Origin: an uncultured Burkholderiales bacterium
Lineage (GTDB): Bacteria; Pseudomonadota; Gammaproteobacteria; Burkholderiales; Burkholderiaceae_E
Reading direction: 5' to 3'
NCBI GenBank assembly: GCA_902826305.1
Contig: CADEEH010000025.1
Span: 1-39,206, forward strand
DNA length: 39,206 nucleotides
Shown here: piece by piece, positions 9,182 through 17,118 of the stretch
Numbering within the stretch: the stretch's first letter is position 1
How the letters are laid out: each line of letters opens with the position of its first letter
Notes under the pieces: model-generated
What the model was told of the DNA's origin: nothing
The model's database searches: none
The model's input: only the letters and a program-made list of their open reading frames with translations
Position numbers and translations under genes: made by a program

Positions 9182-9531
9182 CGGGACGATCACGATCGGA
9201 CGGGCGGCGGGAGCGACGGACACGATCCGTCGCTCGTGGATTCTATAGTGCCGATCTCTCCGGCGGGACCGATCTCTCGCGGGGCCGAGACACCGAAACG
9301 ATTGTGTCAAGCGTCGCGATCCAGTGCGATCCCCTGTTCGGGGGGCCGGCGCAGTCCGCGCACCGTCCCGGGGATGTACCGTTTTTGCGACGTCTGTCGC
9401 GTATACCCAATATGCGCTAGCCGCCGTGGCGGCCCGATGTCCACGCGTATCATTGGGCCTTGCATCCCAAGCGCCGGCGTTCCGTCCGCATCGTGCCGGA
9501 CGGCAGCCTACGTCATCCGAGGAAAGTCCCC
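9182..9531. other. Divergent intergenic region between wzy and the perosamine synthase-like gene
   Basis: About 350 bp without a credible gene. It must hold promoters for both divergent operons. On the - strand there is a TATAGAAT-like -10 candidate (9240-9247), but no matching -35 at 16-18 bp. A perfect - strand TTGACA at 9305-9310 has no -10 at the right distance. AT-rich words (TATACCCAATATGC near 9402-9415) lie before the + strand gene. None is convincing alone. Confidence 0.5.
9519..9525 (+). promoter_or_regulatory. Ribosome binding site fixing the GTG start at 9532
   Basis: GAGGAAA sits 6 nt before GTG 9532. The frame is open back to a TTG at 9460, but only this GTG has a strong Shine-Dalgarno site and gives the usual family N-terminus (FIPVSRPEI). 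Confidence 0.75.
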
Positions 9532-10650
9532 GTGAGTTCCGAGTTCATCCCCGTATCCCGTCCTGAGATCGCGGAGAGGGAAGAGCGTTACGTGCTGGAC
9601 GCGGTCAGGAGCGGCTGGGTCTCGTCGCTCGGACCCTACATCGACAACTTCGAGGCCGCGTTCGCCGCCTACTGCGGCACCGCGTTCGCGGTCGCGGTCA
9701 GCAACGGCACCACCGGACTGCACCTGGCGCTCGCGGCGATGGACATCGGCGCCGGCGACGAGGTGATCGTGCCCGACCTGACGTTCGTCGCCACCGCCAA
9801 CGCGGTCGCCTACACCGGGGCCACGCCGGTGCTCGCGGACGTCGATGCCGACACCGGCTGCCTGAGTGCCGAAGCCGTCGAGCGGGTGATCACGCCACGG
9901 ACGCGGGCGATCATGCCGGTCCACCTGTACGGTCATCCCGCCGACATGGATCCGATCCGTGCGCTCGCCGAACCCCGCGGCATCGCCGTGATCGAGGATG
10001 CCGCCGAGGCACACGGTGCGCGGTACAAGGGTCGCCGGGTCGGCGGGCTGGGCGCCGTCGGCGTGTTCAGCTTCTACGGCAACAAGATCATCACCACCGG
10101 CGAGGGCGGCATGCTGACCCTCGACGACCGCAGGCTGTACCAGCGCGCGCGCTGGCTGCGTGACCACGCGATGAGTCCGGAGCGGCGTTACTTCCATCCG
10201 GAGCGCGGCTTCAACTACCGGATGACCAACATCCAGGCGGCGCTCGGCCTGGCGCAGCTCGAGCGGATCGACGAGTTCCTCGACGCGCGCGCGCGCATCG
10301 TCCAGTGGTATCGCGAGAGCATCGCGTCGCTGTCGCCGACGGTGCGGCTGAACCACGTCGCCGAGTGGGCGACGAACGCGTACTGGATGGTCTGTCTCGA
10401 GGTCGAGCATTTCGACGAATCTTCGCGGCAGCGATTCATGCAGGGCCTGCGGTCCCGCGGGATCGATTCGCGGCCGTACTTCTATCCGCTGTCGACGATG
10501 CCGATGTACGCATCGCCTACACCGTCGGCGACCGCGCGCAAGTCGCGGATCGGCGTCAACCTGCCGACGTACTGCGCCCTGACACGTGACGACGTGCGAC
10601 GCGTCGGCGCGGCGGTCGACGAGGTGCTGCGGGAAATCCAGCCGGGCTGA
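9532..10650 (+). CDS. per: GDP-perosamine synthase-like PLP aminotransferase (DegT/DnrJ/EryC1/StrS)
   Basis: This 372-residue PLP enzyme would transaminate GDP-4-keto-6-deoxy-D-mannose to GDP-perosamine. It aligns by eye along its whole length with Vibrio cholerae RfbE/Per. Shared landmarks are the N-terminal IPVSRPEIAEREERYV, GDEVIVPDLTFVATANAV, VHLYGHPADMDPI, FSFYGNKIITTGEGGM (Schiff-base Lys at residue 185), GFNYRMTNIQAALGLAQLE and RPYFYPLSTMPMY near the C-terminus. The substrate would be made by the Gmd encoded at 31673-32761. It is the first gene of the + strand operon and has a good ribosome site. Other 4-aminohexose synthases in this family are the main alternative, but the RPYFYP...MPMY stretch favours Per. 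Confidence 0.82.
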   Translation: MSSEFIPVSRPEIAEREERYVLDAVRSGWVSSLGPYIDNFEAAFAAYCGTAFAVAVSNGTTGLHLALAAMDIGAGDEVIVPDLTFVATANAVAYTGATPVLADVDADTGCLSAEAVERVITPRTRAIMPVHLYGHPADMDPIRALAEPRGIAVIEDAAEAHGARYKGRRVGGLGAVGVFSFYGNKIITTGEGGMLTLDDRRLYQRARWLRDHAMSPERRYFHPERGFNYRMTNIQAALGLAQLERIDEFLDARARIVQWYRESIASLSPTVRLNHVAEWATNAYWMVCLEVEHFDESSRQRFMQGLRSRGIDSRPYFYPLSTMPMYASPTPSATARKSRIGVNLPTYCALTRDDVRRVGAAVDEVLREIQPG

Positions 10651-10664
10651 GCGGATACGAAGGC

Positions 10665-11282
10665 ATGAGGAGTCGCATCGTCCGCTGGATCGACTGGCTG
10701 CAGCACACCCGGGTGCGCCGGATGGGCGTGCAGGCCCGGATCGCACGCACGACCCGGCTCGCCCGCGGCTTCGGCGTCAGCTTCCTGGTCGCCCCCGAGG
10801 AACGGTGTTACGTCGAGATCGGCGAGGAAGGTTCGTTCAACGGCCGCATCACCTTCGAGGCGCGCACCGGCAAGGTGTCGATCGGTGATCGCTGCTACGT
10901 CGGTGCGATCACGATCATCTGCCGTTCGGGCGTGACGATCGGCGACGACGTGGCGATCGCCTGGGGCACGATGCTGTACGACCACGATTCCCACAGCCCC
11001 GACTGGCGCCAGCGCCTGCCGTCACTGCGTCACTTCCACGACTACTACGACCGGGCCGACTGTTACGAGACGATCGACTGGACCCACGTGCGCACCGCGC
11101 CGATCGTGATCGGCGACCGGGCCTGGATCGGCTCGGATGCGCTGATCCTGAAAGGGGTGACGATCGGCGAAGGTGCGATCGTCGGCGCGCGCAGCGTGGT
11201 CACCCGCGATGTCGCACCGTACACGATCGTCGCCGGCAATCCGGCGCGGGTCGTGCGTGAACTGCCCGAGGAGATGCGTTGA
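10665..11282 (+). CDS. Left-handed beta-helix (hexapeptide repeat) acyltransferase
   Basis: This 205-residue cytoplasmic enzyme of the WbbJ/WcaF/maltose O-acetyltransferase group probably acetylates a sugar of the repeat unit. Hexapeptide coils are seen in VEIGEEGSFNGRITFEA, VSIGDRCYVGAITIIC, VTIGDDVAIAWG, then a loop with YDHDSH. A second set follows: IVIGDRAWIGSDALIL, VTIGEGAIVGARSVV and the C-terminal YTIVAGNPARVVRE. The catalytic His is probably within YDHDSHSP. It follows the perosamine synthase-like gene by 14 bp, so N-acetylation of perosamine or O-acetylation of a neighbouring residue are both possible. The SxDHD-like loop is more typical of O-acetyltransferases. Confidence 0.85.
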   Translation: MRSRIVRWIDWLQHTRVRRMGVQARIARTTRLARGFGVSFLVAPEERCYVEIGEEGSFNGRITFEARTGKVSIGDRCYVGAITIICRSGVTIGDDVAIAWGTMLYDHDSHSPDWRQRLPSLRHFHDYYDRADCYETIDWTHVRTAPIVIGDRAWIGSDALILKGVTIGEGAIVGARSVVTRDVAPYTIVAGNPARVVRELPEEMR

Positions 11283-11284
11283 CC

Positions 11285-12166
11285 ATGGCCACCACCGGTC
11301 CGGCCCCCGCGGCGATGCCGCGCGACGGACGTTTCCCGTGCACCTGGGAGCAGGCGATCGAGACGTTGCGTCGCGATCCGGCGCACCAGGACCTGATCCG
11401 CGCCGCCTACCTGACCCCGGACCTGATCGCCAACAGCGACCGCTTCGGCGCCAGCGACGAGTTCGCCGAGGTGATCCGGCTGATCACGTCGCTGCGACCG
11501 GGCGCCAAGGACCTGCTCGATGTCCCCGGCGGCAACGGGATCGCGACCGGCGCCTTCGCCGCGCGCGGTTTCCGCGTGACCGCGGTCGAACCCGATCCGT
11601 CGATGACCGTGGGGCGCGGCGCGATCCGCACCGTGCTCGAGGGCAAGGGGTTGACCGCCGAGATCGTCGGCGCGTTCGGCGAATTGCTGCCGTTCGCCGA
11701 CGGGTCGTTCGACGTCGTCTACGTGCGCCAGGGCCTGCATCACGCGCGGGACCTGTCGCGGATGGTGCGCGAGTACGCACGGGTGCTGCGACCCGGCGGG
11801 CTGCTGGTCGCCTGCCGCGAACACGTCGTCGACGATCGCGGGCCGAGCCTGCAGCGATTCCTCGATTCGCAGGTCGATCACCAGTTGTACGGCGGCGAGA
11901 ACGCGTTCCTGCTCGACGACTATCGCGGCGCGATCCGCGGCGCCGGGCTCGCGCTCGCACACGAGTTCGCACCGTACGGCTCGCCGATCAACATGCATCC
12001 GAACACACCCGAGACGCTGGCCGCGAAGATCCTCGCCTCGACGCCGGGGCGCGTGTTGTCGCGCGTGCTGCCGTCGGCGCTGGTCGTTCGCATCGGTCTG
12101 TGGCGGTTGCGGCGGGCGAAGCTGCCCGGTCGCCTGTATTCGTTCGTCGGCATCAAGGCCCGATGA
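11285..12166 (+). CDS. Class I SAM-dependent methyltransferase
   Basis: A 293-residue Rossmann methyltransferase. Motif I is LLDVPGGNGIATGAFAARGF, followed by TAVEPDPSM with the acidic residue that binds the SAM ribose. Motif post-II appears as FDVVYVRQGLHHARDLSRMV and motif III as LRPGGLLVACREHVV. The C-terminal part contains a region suited to substrate recognition. It is probably a sugar O-methyltransferase or acts on a lipid-linked intermediate. ATG 11285 is 2 bp after the acyltransferase stop; a TTG at 11279 would overlap it. The first of three methyltransferase-like genes in this operon. Confidence 0.85.
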   Translation: MATTGPAPAAMPRDGRFPCTWEQAIETLRRDPAHQDLIRAAYLTPDLIANSDRFGASDEFAEVIRLITSLRPGAKDLLDVPGGNGIATGAFAARGFRVTAVEPDPSMTVGRGAIRTVLEGKGLTAEIVGAFGELLPFADGSFDVVYVRQGLHHARDLSRMVREYARVLRPGGLLVACREHVVDDRGPSLQRFLDSQVDHQLYGGENAFLLDDYRGAIRGAGLALAHEFAPYGSPINMHPNTPETLAAKILASTPGRVLSRVLPSALVVRIGLWRLRRAKLPGRLYSFVGIKAR

Positions 12167-12170
12167 CCGC

Positions 12171-13529
12171 ATGGCGCTGCTGAACCGCCTGATCCCGCTG
12201 GTGCTGCGGCTGCGCGACGTGCATCCGCCGACGTACCACTTCCTGGTGCGCACCGGCAAGCGCCTGCTCGGCTCGCGGCTCGGCGTGTACCCGCGGGTGA
12301 TGGGCAACGAGGTCGCGGCGGTCACCGACGTGCTGCGCGGCGGGCAGTGGAACATGGTCTACGGCCGCGGCCTCGCCCACGAGCGGCTCGAGGCCGACTT
12401 CGCCGAATACGTCGGTGTGCCGCATGCGATCGCGGTGGGCACCGGCGGCCTGGGCCTGGCGATGTCGATGCGGGCACTCGGCGTCAGACCCGGCGACGAG
12501 GTGATCCATCAGGTGGACACCTGCTCGGCGACCGCGTTGTCGGTGATGAACGCGGCCGGCACGCCGATCTTCGCCGACATCGCCGATTCGTCGTTCATGC
12601 TCGATCCGGCCAGCGTCGAGCAGTGGCGCGGCCCGCAGACCCGGGCGCTGATCGCCACCCACATGTGGGGCAATCCGGAGGACATGCGCACCCTGCGCTC
12701 GCTCGCCGACGGCGCCGGCATCCGCCTGATCGAGGACGCCTGCCTGGGCCTGGGCGCCCGTGTCCAGGGCCGCCCGGCCGGCGCCTGGGGCGATGTCGGT
12801 GTGTTCTCGTTCGGCTGCATCAAGCCGATCCAGGGCGGTGAAGGCGGCATGATCGTCACCGGTGACGAATCACTCGCACGCGAGTTGCGCGCGATGCGGC
12901 ACTGGGGTGATCGGACCATCGAGTACGGTGTGCGCGACGTGCTGCAGCCGGCGTGGAACGGCCGCATGTCGGAGATCGTCGCCGCGGTCGTGCGTGAACA
13001 GCTGCGCGGCTATCCGGCCCACCTGTCGTCGCTGCGCGAAGGAGTCGCGCGGTTCGCCGGATTCCTGCGCCGGCTGCCCGGCCTGTCGCTGGTGCTCGGC
13101 CACGGCGGATCGGTCGAGGACAGCGCGCTCACGCAGGTGGTGCTGCGGATCGACGAACGGGCCGCGGGCATCACCAAGCAGGCGTTGTGGGACGGACTGG
13201 CCGGGCGCGGTGTGCAACTGTGGCACGCCAACTTCGAGCCGATCGGTTCACTCGGCCTGTTCAAGGGCGGCGAGTGGCGCCAGTGGATCGTGCGCGGTGA
13301 TCACGACCGGATCGGCCGCAACTATGCCCACCACTTCGAGGTCGCCGACCGGGTCTATCGTTCGACCGGTCTGGGGCTGGGCAAGATGAACTTCCTGTCC
13401 CGAGGCAACGTCGAACACCTCGAACGCAGCCTGGGCGAGGTCTTCGCGCGCGCGGGTGTGCCTGGTCCGGCAGCAGCGCCCGAGACATCGACCGCCGAGT
13501 CGGTCGTCGGGCCGCGGGGGGCACGATGA
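12171..13529 (+). CDS. DegT/DnrJ/EryC1/StrS-family aminotransferase (second in locus)
   Basis: This 452-residue PLP fold type I protein is longer than typical family members, with about 50 extra residues at the N-terminus and a low-complexity C-terminal tail. The Schiff-base Lys is conserved at residue 218 within FSFGCIKPIQGGEGG, and the preceding Asp is in LIEDACLGLGA. Other landmarks are ADFAEYVGVPHAIAVGTGG and ATHMWGNPEDM. The divergent GxQLWHANFEP region suggests a different substrate from the other two aminotransferases. It could form a 4- or 3-amino sugar nucleotide. It begins 4 bp after the methyltransferase gene and overlaps the next gene by ATGA (13526-13529). Confidence 0.82.
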   Translation: MALLNRLIPLVLRLRDVHPPTYHFLVRTGKRLLGSRLGVYPRVMGNEVAAVTDVLRGGQWNMVYGRGLAHERLEADFAEYVGVPHAIAVGTGGLGLAMSMRALGVRPGDEVIHQVDTCSATALSVMNAAGTPIFADIADSSFMLDPASVEQWRGPQTRALIATHMWGNPEDMRTLRSLADGAGIRLIEDACLGLGARVQGRPAGAWGDVGVFSFGCIKPIQGGEGGMIVTGDESLARELRAMRHWGDRTIEYGVRDVLQPAWNGRMSEIVAAVVREQLRGYPAHLSSLREGVARFAGFLRRLPGLSLVLGHGGSVEDSALTQVVLRIDERAAGITKQALWDGLAGRGVQLWHANFEPIGSLGLFKGGEWRQWIVRGDHDRIGRNYAHHFEVADRVYRSTGLGLGKMNFLSRGNVEHLERSLGEVFARAGVPGPAAAPETSTAESVVGPRGAR

Positions 13530-14689
13530 GACGCCTGGGGCTGCTCGTACTGGCCGGTCCGCGCAACGGCGGCACCTACCAGTACACGTTGTCGATGGTC
13601 GAGGCGATGCGCGCACTGCCCGGCTGCAAGGTCACGTTGTACACGCAGCCCGACAACACGCTGTACGACGGCTTCGGACTGGACGTGCGTCGGATCGATT
13701 CGTCCAAGCCTCGCTGGCTCGTGCAGGTGCTCGGCGCCGCGGTCGGCCTGCGATTCGCCGATCCGTTTCCCGACGAGGATGTCGTGATCGCGCCGGTCCT
13801 GTCGCCGGCGCTGCTGCACACCCGCGCCCCGTTCGCGTTCACGCTGCACGACATGCAGGAGCGCCACTACCCGCACTACTTCGCCTGGTGGCGTCGGCAG
13901 TGGCGCGGCTGGATCAACTCGAACCTGGCCCGCGCCGCGGCGGCGGTGATCTGCGAATCGAGTTTCGTCGCCGAGGACATCGTCCGTTTCCTCGGCATCG
14001 ATCGGCATCGGGTCTGCGTGATCGCCGCCCCGCCGGTGCCGATGAGCGGCGAGTCCGACGATCCGGCCCGGCTGGCGCAGGTGCGGGCCAGGTACCGGCT
14101 GCCGGCGCGTTACCTGTTCTACCCGGCCCAGTTCTGGCCGCACAAGAACCACGCGAACCTGGTCGAGGCGTTCGCGATGATCGCCGCGCGCTGGCCCGAC
14201 GTGGACCTGGTCTTCACCGGTCGCGCGCAGGACGAATACGAACGGGTGTTCGCGCGGGTCGACCGGCTCGGCCTGTCCGGCCGTGTGCACCACACCGGCT
14301 ATGTCGACCAGGCCGACCTGTTCTCGTTGTACCGGCTGGCGACCGCGGCCGTGGTGCCGACCCTCTTCGAGAGTGTCAGCATCCCGGTGTACGAGGCGCA
14401 GCAGGCCGGCACGCCGGTGGCCGCCTCCGACGTCCTCGCGATCCCCGAGCAGGTCGGCGACGCCGGGCTGCTGTTCGATCCGAATCGCCCGGACTCGATC
14501 GCCGAATCGCTGCAGCGGCTGCTCGGCGACGACACGATGCGCGAACAACTCGCCGCGCGCGGCCGGGCCCGCTTCGCCGCGATGACGATGGACCGTTACC
14601 GCGAGCAGCTTCGCGATCTCGTCGCCCGCATCGGTCGCGGCGCCGAGGCGAGCACCCCGAACCCTTCGATGGACGTACAGACGAAATGA
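13526..14689 (+). CDS. Glycosyltransferase family 4 (GT1/RfaB superfamily)
   Basis: A 387-residue retaining GT-B glycosyltransferase. The N-terminal domain begins MRRLGLLVLAGPRNGGTYQYTL, with the Gly-rich loop typical of GT4. The C-terminal Glycos_transf_1 domain includes RYLFYPAQFWPHKNHANLVEAF, HHTGYVDQADLFSLYRLA and PTLFESVSIPVYEAQQAGTPVAAS, with the E-x7-E donor-binding motif (FESVSIPVYE). Sugar and linkage cannot be read from sequence. Both ends overlap neighbours by ATGA (13526-13529 and 14686-14689), giving a tightly coupled group. Confidence 0.92.
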   Translation: MRRLGLLVLAGPRNGGTYQYTLSMVEAMRALPGCKVTLYTQPDNTLYDGFGLDVRRIDSSKPRWLVQVLGAAVGLRFADPFPDEDVVIAPVLSPALLHTRAPFAFTLHDMQERHYPHYFAWWRRQWRGWINSNLARAAAAVICESSFVAEDIVRFLGIDRHRVCVIAAPPVPMSGESDDPARLAQVRARYRLPARYLFYPAQFWPHKNHANLVEAFAMIAARWPDVDLVFTGRAQDEYERVFARVDRLGLSGRVHHTGYVDQADLFSLYRLATAAVVPTLFESVSIPVYEAQQAGTPVAASDVLAIPEQVGDAGLLFDPNRPDSIAESLQRLLGDDTMREQLAARGRARFAAMTMDRYREQLRDLVARIGRGAEASTPNPSMDVQTK

Positions 14690-15315
14690 TTGCGCAACGC
14701 ATGCTGAGCCTGCTGCCCGAGCCGATGTCGGATCTGATGCGGGAGGTCGCCGGCTACCGGCTGTGGCGGCAACGAAACTTCGAGGCTCCGTCGCCGGCGA
14801 AGGTCAAGCGCAACGTGTTGTTGCGCAATGCGATCCCCGGCGCGCCGTGGATCGAGACCGGCACCTACCTCGGCGACACGACGATGTTCCTCGCCCGTCG
14901 TTTCCCGCGGGTGGTCACGCTCGAGCCGAGTGCCGAACTGTGTGAACGCGCGCGCCGGCGCTTCGCCGGCATGCCGCAGGTCGAGGTGGTCAACGACATC
15001 TCGGAGAACGTGTTCCCGAAGCTGCTGCCGCAATTGTCGGGGGCGCTGAACTTCTGGCTCGACGGGCACTTCTCGGCCGGACCGACGCATCGCGGTCCCA
15101 AGGACACGCCGATCATCGAGGAACTCGCGTCGATCCAGGCGAACCTGTCGCGGTTCCCGAAGATCGCGGTGCTGGTCGACGACGTGCGCTGCTTCGATCC
15201 GACCCTGCCCGAGTTCGCGGGTTATCCGGAACGCGACATGCTCGTCGACTGGGCACGCAACAACGGACTCAACTGGTCGATCGAACATGACATCTTCGTC
15301 GCCTCCCGCCGCTGA
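14686..15315 (+). CDS. Class I methyltransferase-like protein of EPS cluster
   Basis: This 209-residue protein has a Rossmann methyltransferase core: WIETGTYLGDTTMFLARRFPRVVTLEPS places a motif I-like ETGTYLGDTT and an acidic residue after beta-2. The later NFWLDGHFSAGP and IAVLVDDVRCFDP resemble the DGxH and DD metal-binding region of TylF/MycF-type sugar O-methyltransferases, which are Mg-dependent. This is weak but suggestive evidence for an O-methyltransferase acting on a deoxysugar. ATG 14686 overlaps the upstream stop by four bases, and the 3' end overlaps the next gene by 29 bp. It could be a non-catalytic relative, since motif I is not canonical. Confidence 0.68.
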   Translation: MIAQRMLSLLPEPMSDLMREVAGYRLWRQRNFEAPSPAKVKRNVLLRNAIPGAPWIETGTYLGDTTMFLARRFPRVVTLEPSAELCERARRRFAGMPQVEVVNDISENVFPKLLPQLSGALNFWLDGHFSAGPTHRGPKDTPIIEELASIQANLSRFPKIAVLVDDVRCFDPTLPEFAGYPERDMLVDWARNNGLNWSIEHDIFVASRR

Positions 15316-16054
15316 ACGCGATCCGGCCGCGGTGCCGTCGGCACAGGTCGACGGCGCCTACGCGGACCTGATCCACAACAACCGATCGCTGCTCAAGCGG
15401 TTCAGCCACGGTCGCCGGTTCGAGGTCGCGGTGCGCCTGCTCGATCCCGCGCCGGGTGACCACATCCTGGACTACGGCACCGGCGACGGACACATGCTGG
15501 TCCGGCTCGCGGCCACGCCGTGTGCACATGCCACCGGCTTCGAGCCGTTCCCCGACCAGTTCGAGGAACTGCAGGCGACGGTCGCGCGGCTGCCTGCCGG
15601 CCGGGCACGGGCGGTCGCCGCGCTGTCGGAACTCGCACCGGCTTCGTTCGACAAGGTCTGCTGCCTCGAGGTGCTCGAGCACCTGCCGGCCCACCTGCAG
15701 CGCGAGAGCCTGACGGCGATGGCGCGACTGGCCAAGCCGACCGGCCGCGTGCTGGTGTCGGTGCCGATCGAGATCGGCGCCGGATCGCTGTTCAAGAACC
15801 TCGCGCGCCTGGCGCTGCGCCAGACCCACGACGGCACGTCGCTGGCGACGATCGGCCGCGCCGCGCTCGGCCTGGCGGTGCCGCGCGACGGCGGCGACTA
15901 CATGCCGAGCCATCTCGGCTTCGATCATCGCGAACTCGAGAAGCAGTTCGCCGCCTCGGGCCTGGTCCTGCAGCGGCGCGACTACTCGCCGTTCTCCGCG
16001 CTGGGCACCATCGTCAACTCGCAGATCTTCTATCTGCTCACGCGCGCCCGCTGA
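15287..16054 (+). CDS. Class I SAM-dependent methyltransferase
   Basis: A 255-residue methyltransferase with a canonical SAM motif I, ILDYGTGDGHMLVRLA, an acidic residue in ATGFEPFPDQ, the FDKVCCLEVLEHLPAH motif (EVLEHL is typical of Methyltransf_11/12 families) and KPTGRVLVSVPIEIG. The C-terminal region has HLGFDHRELEKQFAASGLVLQRR. It is likely to methylate a sugar or lipid-linked intermediate. The start ATG 15287 overlaps the previous gene by 29 bp; the next in-frame start is far downstream, so the overlap looks genuine. It is the last gene before the terminator at 16062-16109. Confidence 0.83.
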   Translation: MTSSSPPAAERDPAAVPSAQVDGAYADLIHNNRSLLKRFSHGRRFEVAVRLLDPAPGDHILDYGTGDGHMLVRLAATPCAHATGFEPFPDQFEELQATVARLPAGRARAVAALSELAPASFDKVCCLEVLEHLPAHLQRESLTAMARLAKPTGRVLVSVPIEIGAGSLFKNLARLALRQTHDGTSLATIGRAALGLAVPRDGGDYMPSHLGFDHRELEKQFAASGLVLQRRDYSPFSALGTIVNSQIFYLLTRAR

Positions 16055-16061
16055 CGGCGAC

Positions 16062-16109
16062 GCGCCGACCGGCGAGTCCGGTCCCACCGGACGAGGCCGG
16101 CGCATTTTT
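16062..16109 (+). terminator. Candidate Rho-independent terminator of the 9532-16054 operon
   Basis: Seven bases after the stop there is a nested hairpin. The inner stem GTCCGG (16076-16081) pairs with CCGGAC (16087-16092) across a 5-nt loop. The outer GCGCCG (16062-16067) pairs with CGGCGC (16098-16103). A run of five T follows at 16105-16109. Confidence 0.65.
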
Positions 16110-16246
16110 CGCTCGCCGACCGTGAATTGCTTCACCGTGGCGCCCGATCCCTCCGTGCGATAGTCGGCCGGACCGACCAACGACGTGTTCCGGCAGTCGG
16201 ACGGCAACCCCGTCCGGCGGCGGTCCACGCACACACCGCCCTGCAC

Positions 16247-16251
16247 GGAGG
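16247..16251 (+). promoter_or_regulatory. Ribosome binding site for the curlin-like gene
   Basis: A perfect GGAGG lies 4 nt before GTG 16256. It supports that start over the longer open frame that begins at 16127 and would precede the signal peptide with unrelated residues. Confidence 0.75.
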
Positions 16252-16255
16252 AAAC

Positions 16256-16699
16256 GTGAAGCACCTGATCATCGCCTGTACCCTCGGCCTCGCCACCGCG
16301 TCCGCGTTCGCGCAGGACATCGTCACCATCAACGGCGCCTATCGCCAGACCACCGAGATCACCGACTACAGCTCGGTGTCGAACATGGTGCTGAGCGGCA
16401 CGCAGAACACCGCCGAACAGAACATCGCGGCCAATCGCGGCAATGTCACGCTCAACAGCAACGGCAGCCAGGAGGTCACGATCCGCGGCGCCGCCGTGGT
16501 CAACCAGGTCGATGGCTCGCAGTCGACGGCCGAGCAGGCGCTGGCCTCGAACCTGGGCACCGTCCGGCTCTCCGGCCAGACCACACAGTCGGTGAACGTC
16601 ACCTGGGGCAGCACCGTGTTCAACGGTGCCAGTGGCGCGAGCACCCGTGCCGTGCAGAACATCTCGACCAACAACAGCACCTGCGTCTCCTGCCGCTGA
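16256..16699 (+). CDS. Small secreted protein with three curlin-like repeats
   Basis: This 147-residue protein has a classical Sec signal peptide (KHLIIACTLGLATASAFA, cleavage probably AFA|QD). The mature part holds about three imperfect repeats of 38-40 residues, each around a core N-x(3,4)-G-x-Q-x-T-A-x-Q-x2-A-x-N-x-G-x-V-x-L. Clear copies are GTQNTAEQNIAANRGNVTL, GSQSTAEQALASNLGTVRL and a degenerate last one, GASTRAVQNISTNN. The composition is rich in Asn, Gln, Ser, Thr and Gly, as in curlins. It ends CVSCR, with two Cys near the terminus. It heads a module with a CsgG-like gene, so an extracellular amyloid-like or holdfast-anchor subunit is inferred. It is not a clear CsgA homologue. Confidence 0.72.
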   Translation: MKHLIIACTLGLATASAFAQDIVTINGAYRQTTEITDYSSVSNMVLSGTQNTAEQNIAANRGNVTLNSNGSQEVTIRGAAVVNQVDGSQSTAEQALASNLGTVRLSGQTTQSVNVTWGSTVFNGASGASTRAVQNISTNNSTCVSCR

Positions 16700-17118
16700 T
16701 GCCCTGGTCCGTGCCCGCGATGTCGCCGATCGTGTCTGTCCTCGCCTGGGCCGCCCTCGTGCTGCCGGCGGGGGCGTTCGCGGCCGGCGCGCCCGGCGAG
16801 GATCCGATCGTGATCCCCGGCGGATCACATCCGTTGTCCGGAATGGTCGGCGCGCGGGTACCGGAGACCACCAGTGTTCCGCTGCAGCAGCGTGCCGGCG
16901 CCGCACCCGGCAACCGTGCACGCGTGGCCCGGTTCGAGGCGCAGGCGTTCACCATCGACAGCGAGATCGGATCGACCGGCTCGGTGGTCCAGCAGGCGGC
17001 CGCCGACGGCGTGCGCAAGGTCTGTGTGACCGAGATCGCCAGCGGCACGACCACCAGCGGCCCGCGCGGCGACCAGATGGTCGTGATCCGCGGCAACGTC
17101 ATCAACGTGTGCCGGTGA
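16699..17118 (+). CDS. Small secreted protein of the curli-like module, function unknown
   Basis: A 139-residue protein with a signal peptide (hydrophobic stretch SPIVSVLAWAALVLPAGAFA, probable cleavage near AFAAG). The mature part is polar and disordered-looking to about residue 75, then has the strand-like segments EAQAFTIDSEIGSTGSVVQQ and GDQMVVIRGNVINVCR. Two Cys (in KVCVTE and at the extreme C-terminus) could form a disulfide. The C-terminal CR matches the end of the preceding gene product. I do not recognise the family. Position and size suggest a CsgE/CsgF- or HfaA-like accessory or second subunit. Start and stop overlap both neighbours (1 and 4 bases). Confidence 0.68.
   Translation: MPWSVPAMSPIVSVLAWAALVLPAGAFAAGAPGEDPIVIPGGSHPLSGMVGARVPETTSVPLQQRAGAAPGNRARVARFEAQAFTIDSEIGSTGSVVQQAAADGVRKVCVTEIASGTTTSGPRGDQMVVIRGNVINVCR

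Noticed and set aside
9305-9310. Perfect TTGACA on the - strand upstream of wzy
   Set aside because: No -10 element lies 16-18 bp downstream, so it was not called as a promoter.
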